Origin: Patescibacteria group bacterium
GTDB taxonomy: Bacteria; Patescibacteriota; Patescibacteriia; Patescibacteriales; BM507
Assembly: GCA_027858235.1 (NCBI GenBank)
Contig: JAQIDC010000046.1
Coordinates: 1-34,579, forward strand
DNA: 34,579 nt
Reading direction: 5' to 3'
This document shows, piece after piece, positions 21,549-28,939 of the stretch (its first letter is position 1; the number at the start of each line of letters is the position of its first letter). Under the pieces are notes generated by a model. It was given only the letters and a program-made list of their open reading frames with translations, was not told the origin of the DNA and made no database searches. Both the position numbers and the translations under genes were made by a program.

Positions 21549-24344
21549 ATGCAAAGAGCCATTTTTTCAAAAGCATTTGTTATTTTTTTAGGTTTTATTT
21601 TTCTTTTTTCTTTAGCCTTTCTCTCTTCTGATTCCGTTGTGGCCCAAGAAGAGGTTTGCGATTCGACTCATGTGAGAGTAATTGCCAGAAACGATGTAGG
21701 CAAGTATCTATCAGATATTGGTTTTGAAATATATGAAACAGTTTATGATGCTGACCGGAACCCAAAACCTGGGAAAAAAGTAGCTGGGGGGACCATTAGT
21801 GAAATGCTTGGTTATTCTGATGTCTCTTTTGTTCCAGCGGAAAGTGAATATACAATAAAAATGTGGCACCTCAATAATAATGTTGGTGCTTTTTGGTTTT
21901 TTGGAGATATTAATTTATCCTGTGGTGAGGATTTTGAAATAACGGAATATTTAAGTGGTTTTAATTTCGTTTTGCGAAATGCTGATGGTGAACTCAGAAA
22001 AGATGCTAGTATTTCTCTTTATACACAAAGATATGACGTTGATGGGGATCCAATCAAAGAACGGCAAGATTTAGTAAAACTGCTTAATACTTCGACAGAA
22101 GGTGAGACCACTATTTACGTTGCCGATTCTTCTAGATATTTATCAACGGAAGACGGAGGCGCTTATGTTTTTGTTTCTCCCGGCAAAGATGGAGGAGAAT
22201 TTATTTATTATGACCTAGATTTGAGTGATGGTTCAACCGAACAATTTACATATATTTTTAGTGATATTGCTTTTTACATCGAAGATGATTATGGAGTTCC
22301 TTTTCCAGCCAATACGAAGATCGAAATATATGAACAGGATTATGACTATGACGGAGAGGAAATGCTGGGAACAAAGATTAAAGATATTTTAACAGATGAT
22401 AAGGGTTTTGCATTTTTTGAATATCCTGAAGGAACTTATGCTGTACGGATAAAGAATGGTAGTGGTGATTATCAAACATTTTGGGATTTAGAAATGATAG
22501 ATCAAGAGAGAAATAATGTTGGCTTAGTGGTTGAAGGGGAATGGGCAGACGGAGGAGGTGCTTGTGAAGCTACCTCTAATTTGGAAATTGTTACTAGAAA
22601 TTATGACGGGGACTATGTCCCAAATATTTCATTTGAACTATATGAACAAGTTAGTGATATTGATGGTAGTCCAAAGGTTGGAAACAAAGCTGTCGGTGGA
22701 AAAGTGAATGAGCTAGGCAGAGGTATAGTTCCTTTTCACCCAGACCCAAGAAAATATTATATCTTAAAAATGTATGATAAAAATGCAAACATCGGAGAAT
22801 TTTGGTTTTATGATTATATTAAATTTGCTTGCGGAGAAGATAGAAGTATAACCAAGGATTTGAGTTCTATAAAATTTGTACTGAGAGATGCCGATAATAA
22901 TTTAAAAAAGAATCAAGCCTTTTCGGTCTACACCCAAAAATTCGACATAGATGGTAAACCAATTCACGAGAAAAAGGATTTATTGAGCTCCGCTCTAAAT
23001 ACTGGAGAGGAAGGATTCGTGAGAATCTATGTTGCTGGGCCTCATCCTTATGACAACGAGAAGAAAGGAAAATATATTTTTTCAGCCCAAGGAACAAATA
23101 GAGTAGAATATATTGCTTACGACCTAGATGTGATAAATCAAGAAGACTTAAATTTTGATTATGTTTTTAGCGATATTTTTTTCAATCTAAAAGACGCCAA
23201 TGGCTCTCCATTAGAAAACATTGATATTGAAATGTATAAACAAGAAAGGAGTGTTAGTGGAAATAAAATTCTAGGTACTCTAGTTACCAAACAAAAAACG
23301 AATTCAGAAGGAATGGTAAAATATGAATATCCAGCAGGGAGTTATGCTGTTCGCTTCAAGGATGATGTTGGCCAATATTTTACTTATTGGGATATTAGAA
23401 TTAATGACAAGCAAAGGGCAGTTAAAGAATTGAAAAGAAATTTAGTTAGGATTACCCTGCGAGGCGCTAGTGGAAATATTTTACCAGAAGGGACTAGTGT
23501 TAATGTTTACTCCATGATAGCCGATGATGATGGACAACATTTTTATAGAAACAAGAGTATAAAAACTTTAAAAATTACGGCCAAGGGCTATGTTGATATT
23601 TCTTTGATTCCGGACGTTTATCTTTTTTCATTTAAGGAGGATAAAAAAGAATATGGTTTTGCCATGGAAACGCTCAATGGGACTCTTCACAAGATTGAGA
23701 TAAAAAAAGTTTCAGATAGAGAAATAAAAGATGACACTAGTTTTAGAGTAATTAGGAGTGCTGGCTCAGCTAGCACAGATAGCTCTTCATTAACCGAAAA
23801 ACTGAAAGGCTATATTTTACTCCAAGTAGAGAACAATGGAGAAGCTTGGTATGTTGATGCTGAGAGTAGTAAAAGATACTATATGCGCGATGGAGGAGTG
23901 GCTTATCAAATGATGAGAGATTTTGGCCTTGGGATTTCAAACGAAAACTTGAAAAAGATTCCAATAGGGACTAATGATAGGTTTGAAATATCGGATTATG
24001 ATGGTGATGGTCTTTCAGACAAGATTGAAGAAGCTCTGGGAACAGACATGTATGCACGCGATACTGATTTAGATGGGTACAATGACGGGGAAGAAGTGAG
24101 AGGTGGTTACAACCCTCTCGGAATTGGAAGAATGACTGAAGATTTGGCTTTAGCAAATAATTTAAAAGGAAAAATCCTCTTACAAGTTGAATCTCGTGGC
24201 GAAGCTTGGTATATAAACCCGGTAGACGGAAAAAGGTATTACATGAAAGACGGTGAAGCAGCATTTAATATTATGAGATTCTTAAGTCTCGGTATCACAA
24301 ATGCCAATCTTTCAACAATCGAGGAAGGAATAATAAATAACTGA
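21549..24344 (+). CDS. Large secreted repeat protein with calcium and GEAWYV domains
   Basis: 931 residues. A signal peptide (AFVIFLGFIFLFSLAFLSSD, cleavage near VVA-QEE, residue 33) is followed by two tandem copies of a roughly 300-residue beta-rich unit (about 37-330 and 345-640). Each unit begins (V/L)xI(V/A)(T/A)RN(D/Y), contains a FWF...ACGED segment, an ADxxLRKDxSxSLYTQ-type strand, and ends YPxGxYAVRxKxxxGxYxxxWDxxI. A third partial unit follows (640-720). Then comes LKGYILLQVENNGEAWYVD (about 752), a thrombospondin type 3 calcium block (YDGDGLSDKIEEALGTD, about 818) and a second copy LKGKILLQVESRGEAWY (about 871). The ILLQVE-GEAWYV domain is frequent on CPR surface proteins. Probably a cell-surface or matrix protein; its partner is unknown. 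Confidence 0.85.
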   Translation: MQRAIFSKAFVIFLGFIFLFSLAFLSSDSVVAQEEVCDSTHVRVIARNDVGKYLSDIGFEIYETVYDADRNPKPGKKVAGGTISEMLGYSDVSFVPAESEYTIKMWHLNNNVGAFWFFGDINLSCGEDFEITEYLSGFNFVLRNADGELRKDASISLYTQRYDVDGDPIKERQDLVKLLNTSTEGETTIYVADSSRYLSTEDGGAYVFVSPGKDGGEFIYYDLDLSDGSTEQFTYIFSDIAFYIEDDYGVPFPANTKIEIYEQDYDYDGEEMLGTKIKDILTDDKGFAFFEYPEGTYAVRIKNGSGDYQTFWDLEMIDQERNNVGLVVEGEWADGGGACEATSNLEIVTRNYDGDYVPNISFELYEQVSDIDGSPKVGNKAVGGKVNELGRGIVPFHPDPRKYYILKMYDKNANIGEFWFYDYIKFACGEDRSITKDLSSIKFVLRDADNNLKKNQAFSVYTQKFDIDGKPIHEKKDLLSSALNTGEEGFVRIYVAGPHPYDNEKKGKYIFSAQGTNRVEYIAYDLDVINQEDLNFDYVFSDIFFNLKDANGSPLENIDIEMYKQERSVSGNKILGTLVTKQKTNSEGMVKYEYPAGSYAVRFKDDVGQYFTYWDIRINDKQRAVKELKRNLVRITLRGASGNILPEGTSVNVYSMIADDDGQHFYRNKSIKTLKITAKGYVDISLIPDVYLFSFKEDKKEYGFAMETLNGTLHKIEIKKVSDREIKDDTSFRVIRSAGSASTDSSSLTEKLKGYILLQVENNGEAWYVDAESSKRYYMRDGGVAYQMMRDFGLGISNENLKKIPIGTNDRFEISDYDGDGLSDKIEEALGTDMYARDTDLDGYNDGEEVRGGYNPLGIGRMTEDLALANNLKGKILLQVESRGEAWYINPVDGKRYYMKDGEAAFNIMRFLSLGITNANLSTIEEGIINN

Positions 24345-24355
24345 ATAAACTCTTT

Positions 24356-24412
24356 TGTCATTCTGAGGAGCGAACGTTAGTGAGTGACGTGAGAATCTTT
24401 TTCCACGGGCAA
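24356..24412 (+). repeat. Interspersed palindrome-like repeat (TGTCATTCTGAG... type)
   Basis: The stretch TGTCATTCTGAGGAGCGAAC, then GTGAGTGACGTGAGAATCTT, resembles a short repeat found between genes in many bacterial genomes, with ATTCT/AGAAT as the closing pairs. Only one copy lies in this window, so the repeat status rests on recognition alone. Confidence 0.45.
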
Positions 24413-24444
24413 GATTAAGAATAATAATTAATAAAAAATAAAAA

Positions 24445-25386
24445 ATGTACGATATTGTTATAATAGGAGGAGGACCAGCTGCAATTTCATCTGGAATATA
24501 TGCGTCTAGAAAAAAATTAAATACATTATTAATTACAGAGTCTTTTGGAGGTCAGTCTATTGTTTCCGATAGTATAGAAAATTGGATAGGTGAAGAGAAT
24601 ATTGGCGGTTTTGATTTAGCTCAGAAATTAGAAAAACACCTAAGGGCCCAAGAAGGAATAGAAATAAATATAGGTGAAAAAGTTGAAAAAGTCTTGGAAG
24701 AAGGAGAGACATTCATTGTTAAAACAAACAAGGGAGAATACAAAACAAAAACAGTCATGGTTACATCTGGAGGAAGGAGAAGAAAAATGGGTGTGCCAGG
24801 TGAAGAAAAGTTTAATGGAAAGGGTGTTGTTTTTTGTTCGACTTGTGACGCTCCACTTTTTCGTGGAAAAGAAGCCGCTGTAGTTGGTGGGGGAAATTCT
24901 GGTATTGAAGCCGTGATTGATTTACTTCCTTATGCCACAAAAATAACCTTGATAAATAACACAGATATCTTAAAAGGTGATCCTCAGACAGTCTCAGAAA
25001 TTGAAGGAAATGAAAAAGTAGAAATAATTCACAATGCCCAAGTTAAAGAAATAAAAGGAGAGGTTTTGGTTGAGGCTCTAGTATATTTGAATAAAGACGG
25101 GGTTGAAGAGATATTAAATCTACAGGGCGTATTTGTGGAAATTGGCTCAGTTCCAAATTCAGAGATGGTCGCTGACTTGGTGGAGCTAAATGATTATAAG
25201 GAAATAGTATCTGACCACAGAACATACGAGACTAGTAAAAAAGGAATATACGCCGCTGGGGATGTAACAGATGAAATTTATAAACAAAACAATATTGCAG
25301 CAGGCGATGCTATCACGGCAACTCTCTCCGCTTATAACTATCTTTTGAACTTCGATAAAAAAAGCCCAGCTCATGATACGGAATAG
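24445..25386 (+). CDS. trxB: Thioredoxin reductase
   Basis: 313 residues. Transfers electrons from NADPH through FAD to thioredoxin. The FAD motif is IIGGGPAAISSGIYAS (residues 5-20), the active-site disulfide lies in VVFCSTCDAPLF, the NADPH motif is AAVVGGGNSGIEA, and the second FAD motif is GIYAAGDVTDEIYKQNNIA. The usual CATCDG reads CSTCDA here. The segment NEKVEIIHNAQVKEIKGE matches the family. No thioredoxin gene is adjacent; the small disulfide protein at 3673 and the ArsF-like lipoprotein are possible but unproven electron acceptors. The N terminus is uncomplicated, with ATG 24445. Confidence 0.93.
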   Translation: MYDIVIIGGGPAAISSGIYASRKKLNTLLITESFGGQSIVSDSIENWIGEENIGGFDLAQKLEKHLRAQEGIEINIGEKVEKVLEEGETFIVKTNKGEYKTKTVMVTSGGRRRKMGVPGEEKFNGKGVVFCSTCDAPLFRGKEAAVVGGGNSGIEAVIDLLPYATKITLINNTDILKGDPQTVSEIEGNEKVEIIHNAQVKEIKGEVLVEALVYLNKDGVEEILNLQGVFVEIGSVPNSEMVADLVELNDYKEIVSDHRTYETSKKGIYAAGDVTDEIYKQNNIAAGDAITATLSAYNYLLNFDKKSPAHDTE

Positions 25387-25434
25387 AAAGTCTATTATAT
25401 TCTCTTGAAGGAGCAATGGTATATTAAGTAATAT

Positions 25435-25482
25435 TTGTCAATATTGGCCATTATTGACAAAAGCTCGTAAATATAATATTAT
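25435..25482 (+). promoter_or_regulatory. Promoter and inverted repeat upstream of rpmG
   Basis: A 9-bp inverted repeat TTGTCAATA / TATTGACAA (25435-25460, eight-base loop) contains TTGACA (25454-25459). TATTAT (25477-25482) lies 17 bases further and would start transcription near 25489. The inverted repeat over the -35 box could be an operator; no regulator is identified. Confidence 0.5.
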
Positions 25483-25554
25483 ATTGAGAGTGAAATATTA
25501 ATAAATATGATATTACAGGCTTGATTGTCTGTTTATTTTTATTAGAAAAAGCAT

Positions 25555-25710
25555 ATGTCTCAAGACAACATGATAAAGTTTGAATGTACTGAATGCAAAA
25601 GAGTTAACTATTTTTCAAGAAAAAACAAGAAAACTCTAAAGGAAAGAATGCAATTAAAAAAGTTCTGTAAATTCTGTAACGCTCACACTGATCACAAAGA
25701 AACAAAATAA
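25555..25710 (+). CDS. rpmG: Ribosomal protein L33
   Basis: A 51-residue gene: MSQDNMIKFECTECKRVNYF, then a basic region with KKTLKERMQLKKFCKFCNAH and a KETK end. The two Cys pairs (CTEC and CKFC) form the zinc-binding version of L33. L33 sits in the 50S subunit near the E site. It stands alone here, with its own promoter at about 25454 and a terminator that overlaps its stop codon. Spacing between the Cys pairs and length both fit the family. Too short for many gene finders, but the assignment is clear. Confidence 0.92.
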   Translation: MSQDNMIKFECTECKRVNYFSRKNKKTLKERMQLKKFCKFCNAHTDHKETK

Positions 25711-25727
25711 TTTATTTTGTTTCTTTT
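25697..25727 (+). terminator. Terminator overlapping the rpmG stop codon
   Basis: A long AT-rich stem AAGAAACAAAATAA / TTATTTTGTTTCTT with almost no loop, ending in TTTT. The left arm contains the last codons and the stop of rpmG. Confidence 0.7.
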
Positions 25728-25734
25728 GATTTTA

Positions 25735-25743
25735 TGATATAAT
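25735..25743 (+). promoter_or_regulatory. Extended -10 promoter of the HTH/LAGLIDADG-like gene
   Basis: TGATATAAT with the hexamer at 25738-25743, 35 bases before the ATG at 25779 and directly after the rpmG terminator. Confidence 0.55.
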
Positions 25744-25778
25744 ATGAGAAGTTATATAATCATAAATCAAGGTTCGAA

Positions 25779-26432
25779 ATGAAAAAAGGATTAATAATAG
25801 ATAGGGTTATTAGTGATAGAGTGAAAGGATTTTCTTATAAGGAAATCAGCGATAAATATGGTATTTCAAAAAGTACCGCATCTTTGTGGCTGAAAGATGT
25901 TAAGCTTAGTAATGATGGTGAAGAAAGAATAAGTTTTTTGAGTGAGTCCGGAAGAAAAAAGGCCGCTAATACAAATAAAGAGAAAGCAAAAAATAGATTT
26001 CTTAAAGTAGTTGAAAATTGTAAGACTTTGACTATTAACCCCAGGAAAGAAAACGAAGATTTAAAAATTTATTTAGCACTTCTTTATTGGGGTGAGGGTG
26101 CAAAGACAGGAAGGAGAATGATGTTTATAAATTCAGACTCTGAAATGATTAAAACTTTCCTATATCTCTTGAGAAAGTCTTATCCTGTGGATGAAGATAA
26201 ATTTAGAGCAGTTTTACATCTCCATGATTATCATGATCAAAATAAGATGATAAAATATTGGTCAAGCTTAACTGCTATTTCAAAAGAAAAAATTAGTATT
26301 TACAGGAAGAGTAATACGGGAAAACAAAAGAAAGATAATTATCAGGGTTGTATTTCAATAAGATATGGAGATGTGAAAATAATGGATGAAATTTTTATTA
26401 TTATAGATAGATTTAAAAAAATATATAAATAA
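25779..26432 (+). CDS. HTH protein with LAGLIDADG-like C-terminal region
   Basis: 217 residues. Residues 1-50 form a helix-turn-helix (GFSYKEISDKYGISKSTASL, then WLKDV) like that of resolvases and phage regulators. A Lys-rich linker follows, then LKIYLALLYWGEGAKTGRRM and INSDSEMIKTFLYLLRKSYP with HLHDYHDQ. I associate the YxxLLYWxEGxK pattern with a widespread LAGLIDADG-like family of CPR and archaea; this is recognition by eye. It may be a regulator derived from a homing endonuclease, or an active nuclease. Its last 26 codons overlap, on the other strand, the readthrough end of the serine recombinase frame, and tRNA-Trp begins four bases after its stop. Confidence 0.7.
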   Translation: MKKGLIIDRVISDRVKGFSYKEISDKYGISKSTASLWLKDVKLSNDGEERISFLSESGRKKAANTNKEKAKNRFLKVVENCKTLTINPRKENEDLKIYLALLYWGEGAKTGRRMMFINSDSEMIKTFLYLLRKSYPVDEDKFRAVLHLHDYHDQNKMIKYWSSLTAISKEKISIYRKSNTGKQKKDNYQGCISIRYGDVKIMDEIFIIIDRFKKIYK

Positions 26433-28166
26433 CATGCGGGTGTCGTATAGTGGTAGTACAGGGCTCTCCAAAAGCTCTAGCGTGGGTTCGATTCCTACCA
26501 CCCGTGCAAGATAAGATTTGAGTTTATCAGGATTAGCTGAAAGCTCGAATATAAGCGTCAATTTAGGTGTTCCATTAAGTATTTCATCATAGGTTGGTGT
26601 CTTCTCAAAGACAAGCCCGAATAAGGCTTGTCTTTTTGTTAGATTATCAATGTTTAACAGTATTTCAGCGGGGTGTTCCATTATTTTTTTGGCTTCTTTC
26701 AGAAAGTTTGAAATATCATATTCAGTGATTTCAACTTTATTTCTTTGTGTCTGGGCATTTTTAATATCTACTTCCAATTGTTCAACTTTTTCTTCTAATT
26801 TGTTCATAACAATAGCGCTTGTTGCTTTTTCAATTTTTTCAATTATGTTTGCTTGTTCAAGTTTTAGGTCCGACACAATAAGATTAGCTTGTGATGAAAA
26901 ATGTGCAAGTTCTTTTTGTCTTTCGCGGTATTTATTGATAAATGATAATTCAAGTGCTCTTATTTGTTCAGGGCGGAATTTTATTGATTCAATATATTTT
27001 GTGATATTTTCTTCAAATTCTTTTTTGTTTATGCCTATATATTTATGTTTTCGGGCACAATGATATGTCGGAAAGCCATTTCCTGATTTTCCTTTGGGAG
27101 AGCTACCTAAAAAAGGTTTTTTGCAATTAGGACATAATATAAATTTGTAAGGAAAAAGAGGATTATTTTTTTGTCTCAGGGTTATTTGTTTATCAGGATA
27201 ATAATCGTATAAAACCTCATATTTTTCATCTCCCAGGTCTTTTACGAATATCTTGCCCCTATTTGCCTTATTGAACATTTCTATAGCGACTAGTCCTTCA
27301 TATTTTGCCTTAATTGGCCTGTATTTCGTCCATTTCCTTATTAGTACTCCGCAGTAAGTTGTATTCCGTATATCCCTTTGCATTTTCTTGATAGTTAAGG
27401 GATTGTTGCCCAGTATTTTCAAAACATTTTCGTGAGATTTATCCCATTTGTTGTAGCCTTTTGTTCTAAAGCCCATAGCATTAACTTTATTGACTATTTC
27501 CTGGTCTGTAAAATTGCCAGACGAACGCATTTCAAAAATTTTAATCCAATATTTAGCTCGTTCAGGATCAGGAATTTGAATACTTTTCTTTTTATTACCA
27601 GCATAAGTTCTTTTAATTTTAAATCCGTCCGTGGCTGAACCAATGTGATAGCCGTCAGCTGTTAATTCTATTTGTCGCCCAATGGTTCTAGTTAAAATAT
27701 TTCTTACTTCTTGATTACTATAATCAGCCATTAAGTTTTCAGCCATACCGCTTGGAGAATAGCGGGACCAGTTATATTCAAAACCGACGTGTTCTAGTGT
27801 GTTCTGAGTAGGTTGGATTAATCCTGCGCTGTCAATTAATTCGACACCGTGTTTTGCTAATTCACGTTTTATTTCTCCATATGGAAGTGTACCTCCTCGA
27901 GTAAAGCGATCAATGCTTCTGAATATTAGATAATTTACTGCTCCCGGGTGATCTTTAATGTATCGCATTACTTCACCGTCAAAAATAGGTCGGTATTCTT
28001 TTCGTCCAGAAAATGGTTCTTTGAACACCTTGTTGTCTGGTAAAATATTTAGATTTTTTTTAATTGCTATATCCCGACATATCTTTTCTTGCGTATCAAG
28101 GCTTTCACCCTCTTGGGCTTGTGTAGCAGTGCTAACACGGCAATAGATGATACAGTTTTTTTGCAT
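26355..28166 (-). CDS. Large serine recombinase (integrase-type), C terminus fused through tRNA-Trp
   Basis: 603 residues. Site-specific recombinase of the large serine family, joining attP and attB through a Ser-DNA link. The catalytic domain begins IIYCRVSTATQAQEGESLDT with the nucleophile at S12; FRSIDRFTRGG is the second resolvase signature. The recombinase domain (about 170-310) is followed by a zinc ribbon (ILCPNCKKPFLGSSPKG.. YHCARKH) and a coiled coil (about 420-500). Sequence typical of the family ends near LTLIFELSANPDKLKSYLA. From about residue 553 the frame reads the antisense strand of tRNA-Trp (ARVVGIEPTLELLESPVLPL) and then of the neighbouring gene. The last ~51 residues are therefore chromosomal readthrough; the native stop codon appears to be lost at the junction. 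Confidence 0.88.
   Translation of the reverse strand: MQKNCIIYCRVSTATQAQEGESLDTQEKICRDIAIKKNLNILPDNKVFKEPFSGRKEYRPIFDGEVMRYIKDHPGAVNYLIFRSIDRFTRGGTLPYGEIKRELAKHGVELIDSAGLIQPTQNTLEHVGFEYNWSRYSPSGMAENLMADYSNQEVRNILTRTIGRQIELTADGYHIGSATDGFKIKRTYAGNKKKSIQIPDPERAKYWIKIFEMRSSGNFTDQEIVNKVNAMGFRTKGYNKWDKSHENVLKILGNNPLTIKKMQRDIRNTTYCGVLIRKWTKYRPIKAKYEGLVAIEMFNKANRGKIFVKDLGDEKYEVLYDYYPDKQITLRQKNNPLFPYKFILCPNCKKPFLGSSPKGKSGNGFPTYHCARKHKYIGINKKEFEENITKYIESIKFRPEQIRALELSFINKYRERQKELAHFSSQANLIVSDLKLEQANIIEKIEKATSAIVMNKLEEKVEQLEVDIKNAQTQRNKVEITEYDISNFLKEAKKIMEHPAEILLNIDNLTKRQALFGLVFEKTPTYDEILNGTPKLTLIFELSANPDKLKSYLARVVGIEPTLELLESPVLPLYDTRMLFIYFFKSIYNNKNFIHYFHISISY
26436..26506 (+). tRNA. tRNA-Trp (anticodon CCA)
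   Basis: 71 bases. Acceptor GCGGGTG pairs with CACCCGT (G-U at the first pair), anticodon loop CTCCAAA gives CCA, the T arm is GTGGG-TTCGATT-CCTAC, and the discriminator is G. No CCA is encoded. The D arm is short (TCGTATAGTGGTAGTACA). The serine recombinase frame on the minus strand runs through it, so the tRNA probably marks an integration site. Confidence 0.95.
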
Positions 28167-28188
28167 ATTGTTAATTTATTTATTAATC

Positions 28189-28314
28189 AAAAAGGGCGTA
28201 GTTATCCTGCTTTGAACCCAACTACCAAAAGATAATTGAAGCAGGGACTACGCCCTTTTCGGATTGCAATAAATAAAAAATTGCAATAAAAAATCTTTTG
28301 GTTAAATTGGGTTC
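28189..28314. other. Interleaved inverted repeats, pseudoknot-type element 1
   Basis: Helix 1 pairs 28190-28201 (AAAAGGGCGTAG) with 28248-28259 (12 bp) and extends inward through CCTGCTT 28206-28212 / AAGCAGG 28239-28245. Its 24-24-base apical loop (28214-28237, starting GAACCCAACT) pairs with a segment downstream of the hairpin: GAACCCAA with 28307-28314 and ACCAAAAGAT with 28293-28302. The two helices are interleaved, which is pseudoknot topology. Between them are two copies of ATTGCAAT (28263-28270, 28280-28287). It lies just upstream of the recombinase start on the minus strand. RNA or single-stranded DNA function is open. Confidence 0.75.
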
Positions 28315-28357
28315 ATAGTTATATTAACAGTAGTTTTTAAAAATTTCAAGTTTGTGT

Positions 28358-28510
28358 TTAATTTAGGTTGGAATTTTTCTTTTCTATCCAAATTTCAAAA
28401 AGCACATCAGCCAACTGATCGTGTAGTATGCGAAGTTCGTCAATTTGTTTGTCCGACATATATTGACCCGCTTCTCCTAATTCATTTTTAAAATCTGTAA
28501 ATGATAACAT
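28358..28510 (-). CDS. 50-aa protein upstream of the serine recombinase
   Basis: A 50-codon gene reading MLSFTDFKNELGEAGQYMSD, then KQIDELRILHDQLADVLFEI and WIEKKNSNLN. It is helical and acidic and looks like small proteins that accompany recombinases or phage genes (pattern FxxFKxxLGxxGxxxSDxQIxxLRxxxxxLADxLxxxW). Its stop lies 44 bases before the outer arm of pseudoknot element 1 on the same strand, and the recombinase follows, so the three may share a transcript. Function unknown. Coding is supported by the amphipathic pattern more than by length. Confidence 0.6.
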   Translation of the reverse strand: MLSFTDFKNELGEAGQYMSDKQIDELRILHDQLADVLFEIWIEKKNSNLN

Positions 28511-28548
28511 AATAAAAATTTAAGTGGGGGGGGTGGGGTGGTTCGAAT

Positions 28549-28935
28549 TTAATTTTGAGAATCCGACTTTGAAGTTTTAAGAGCTGTATCCGCGGTTTCT
28601 TTTGTAGCTAGCCTATGGTTTTTGAAAGGGTTAGGTCTTTTCTCTCTGTTTGCCCAAGACAATATATGTGCTGGACTTTTGCCATCCTTGTAGGCGAATA
28701 AATGACAATCTGGAAATTCGCACTTAGTAACAGATTGAGACGTGCCCTCGCTACATTCAAAACATCTTTTACGGATAATTTTTATTAATGAGCCCTTTCC
28801 CATCTTTTTCCCCATTCGGTATGTATAAAAATGACAATCAATTTTAGCACAATTTTTTACTTCCCCTACTTGCTTATCACAACACCAAAGACAGTAGGCA
28901 CGAATTGATTTTAAAGGAGTTGGTATGTTCTTCAT
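28549..28935 (-). CDS. Cys-rich protein with two tandem CxxC...EVxxC...YRxGK-type units
   Basis: 128 residues. Unit 1 is IRAYCLWCCDKQVGEVKNCA then CHFYTYRMGKK; unit 2 is IRKRCFECSEGTSQSVTKCE then CHLFAYKDGKS. Each has CxxC, a later C and DCH(F/L)(Y/F)xY, consistent with two zinc knuckles. Similar double motifs occur in small phage and mobile-element proteins; I cannot assign a biochemical role. The C-terminal 40 residues are polar and disordered-looking. It starts four bases after the stop of the 49-residue RHH-like gene, so they form an operon. A G-rich tract (28526-28542) separates it from the next small gene. Confidence 0.65.
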   Translation of the reverse strand: MKNIPTPLKSIRAYCLWCCDKQVGEVKNCAKIDCHFYTYRMGKKMGKGSLIKIIRKRCFECSEGTSQSVTKCEFPDCHLFAYKDGKSPAHILSWANREKRPNPFKNHRLATKETADTALKTSKSDSQN

Positions 28936-28939
28936 ATTT

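Noticed and set aside
26650-28146. Plus-strand frames opposite the recombinase gene
   Set aside because: They are Ser/Phe-rich shadows of a clear minus-strand serine recombinase with catalytic motifs.
28540-28556. TGGTTCGAATTT as a tRNA T-arm remnant (second att site for the recombinase)
   Set aside because: Only the generic TTCGA loop matches; the flanking stem does not match tRNA-Trp, so it is not evidence for an att repeat.
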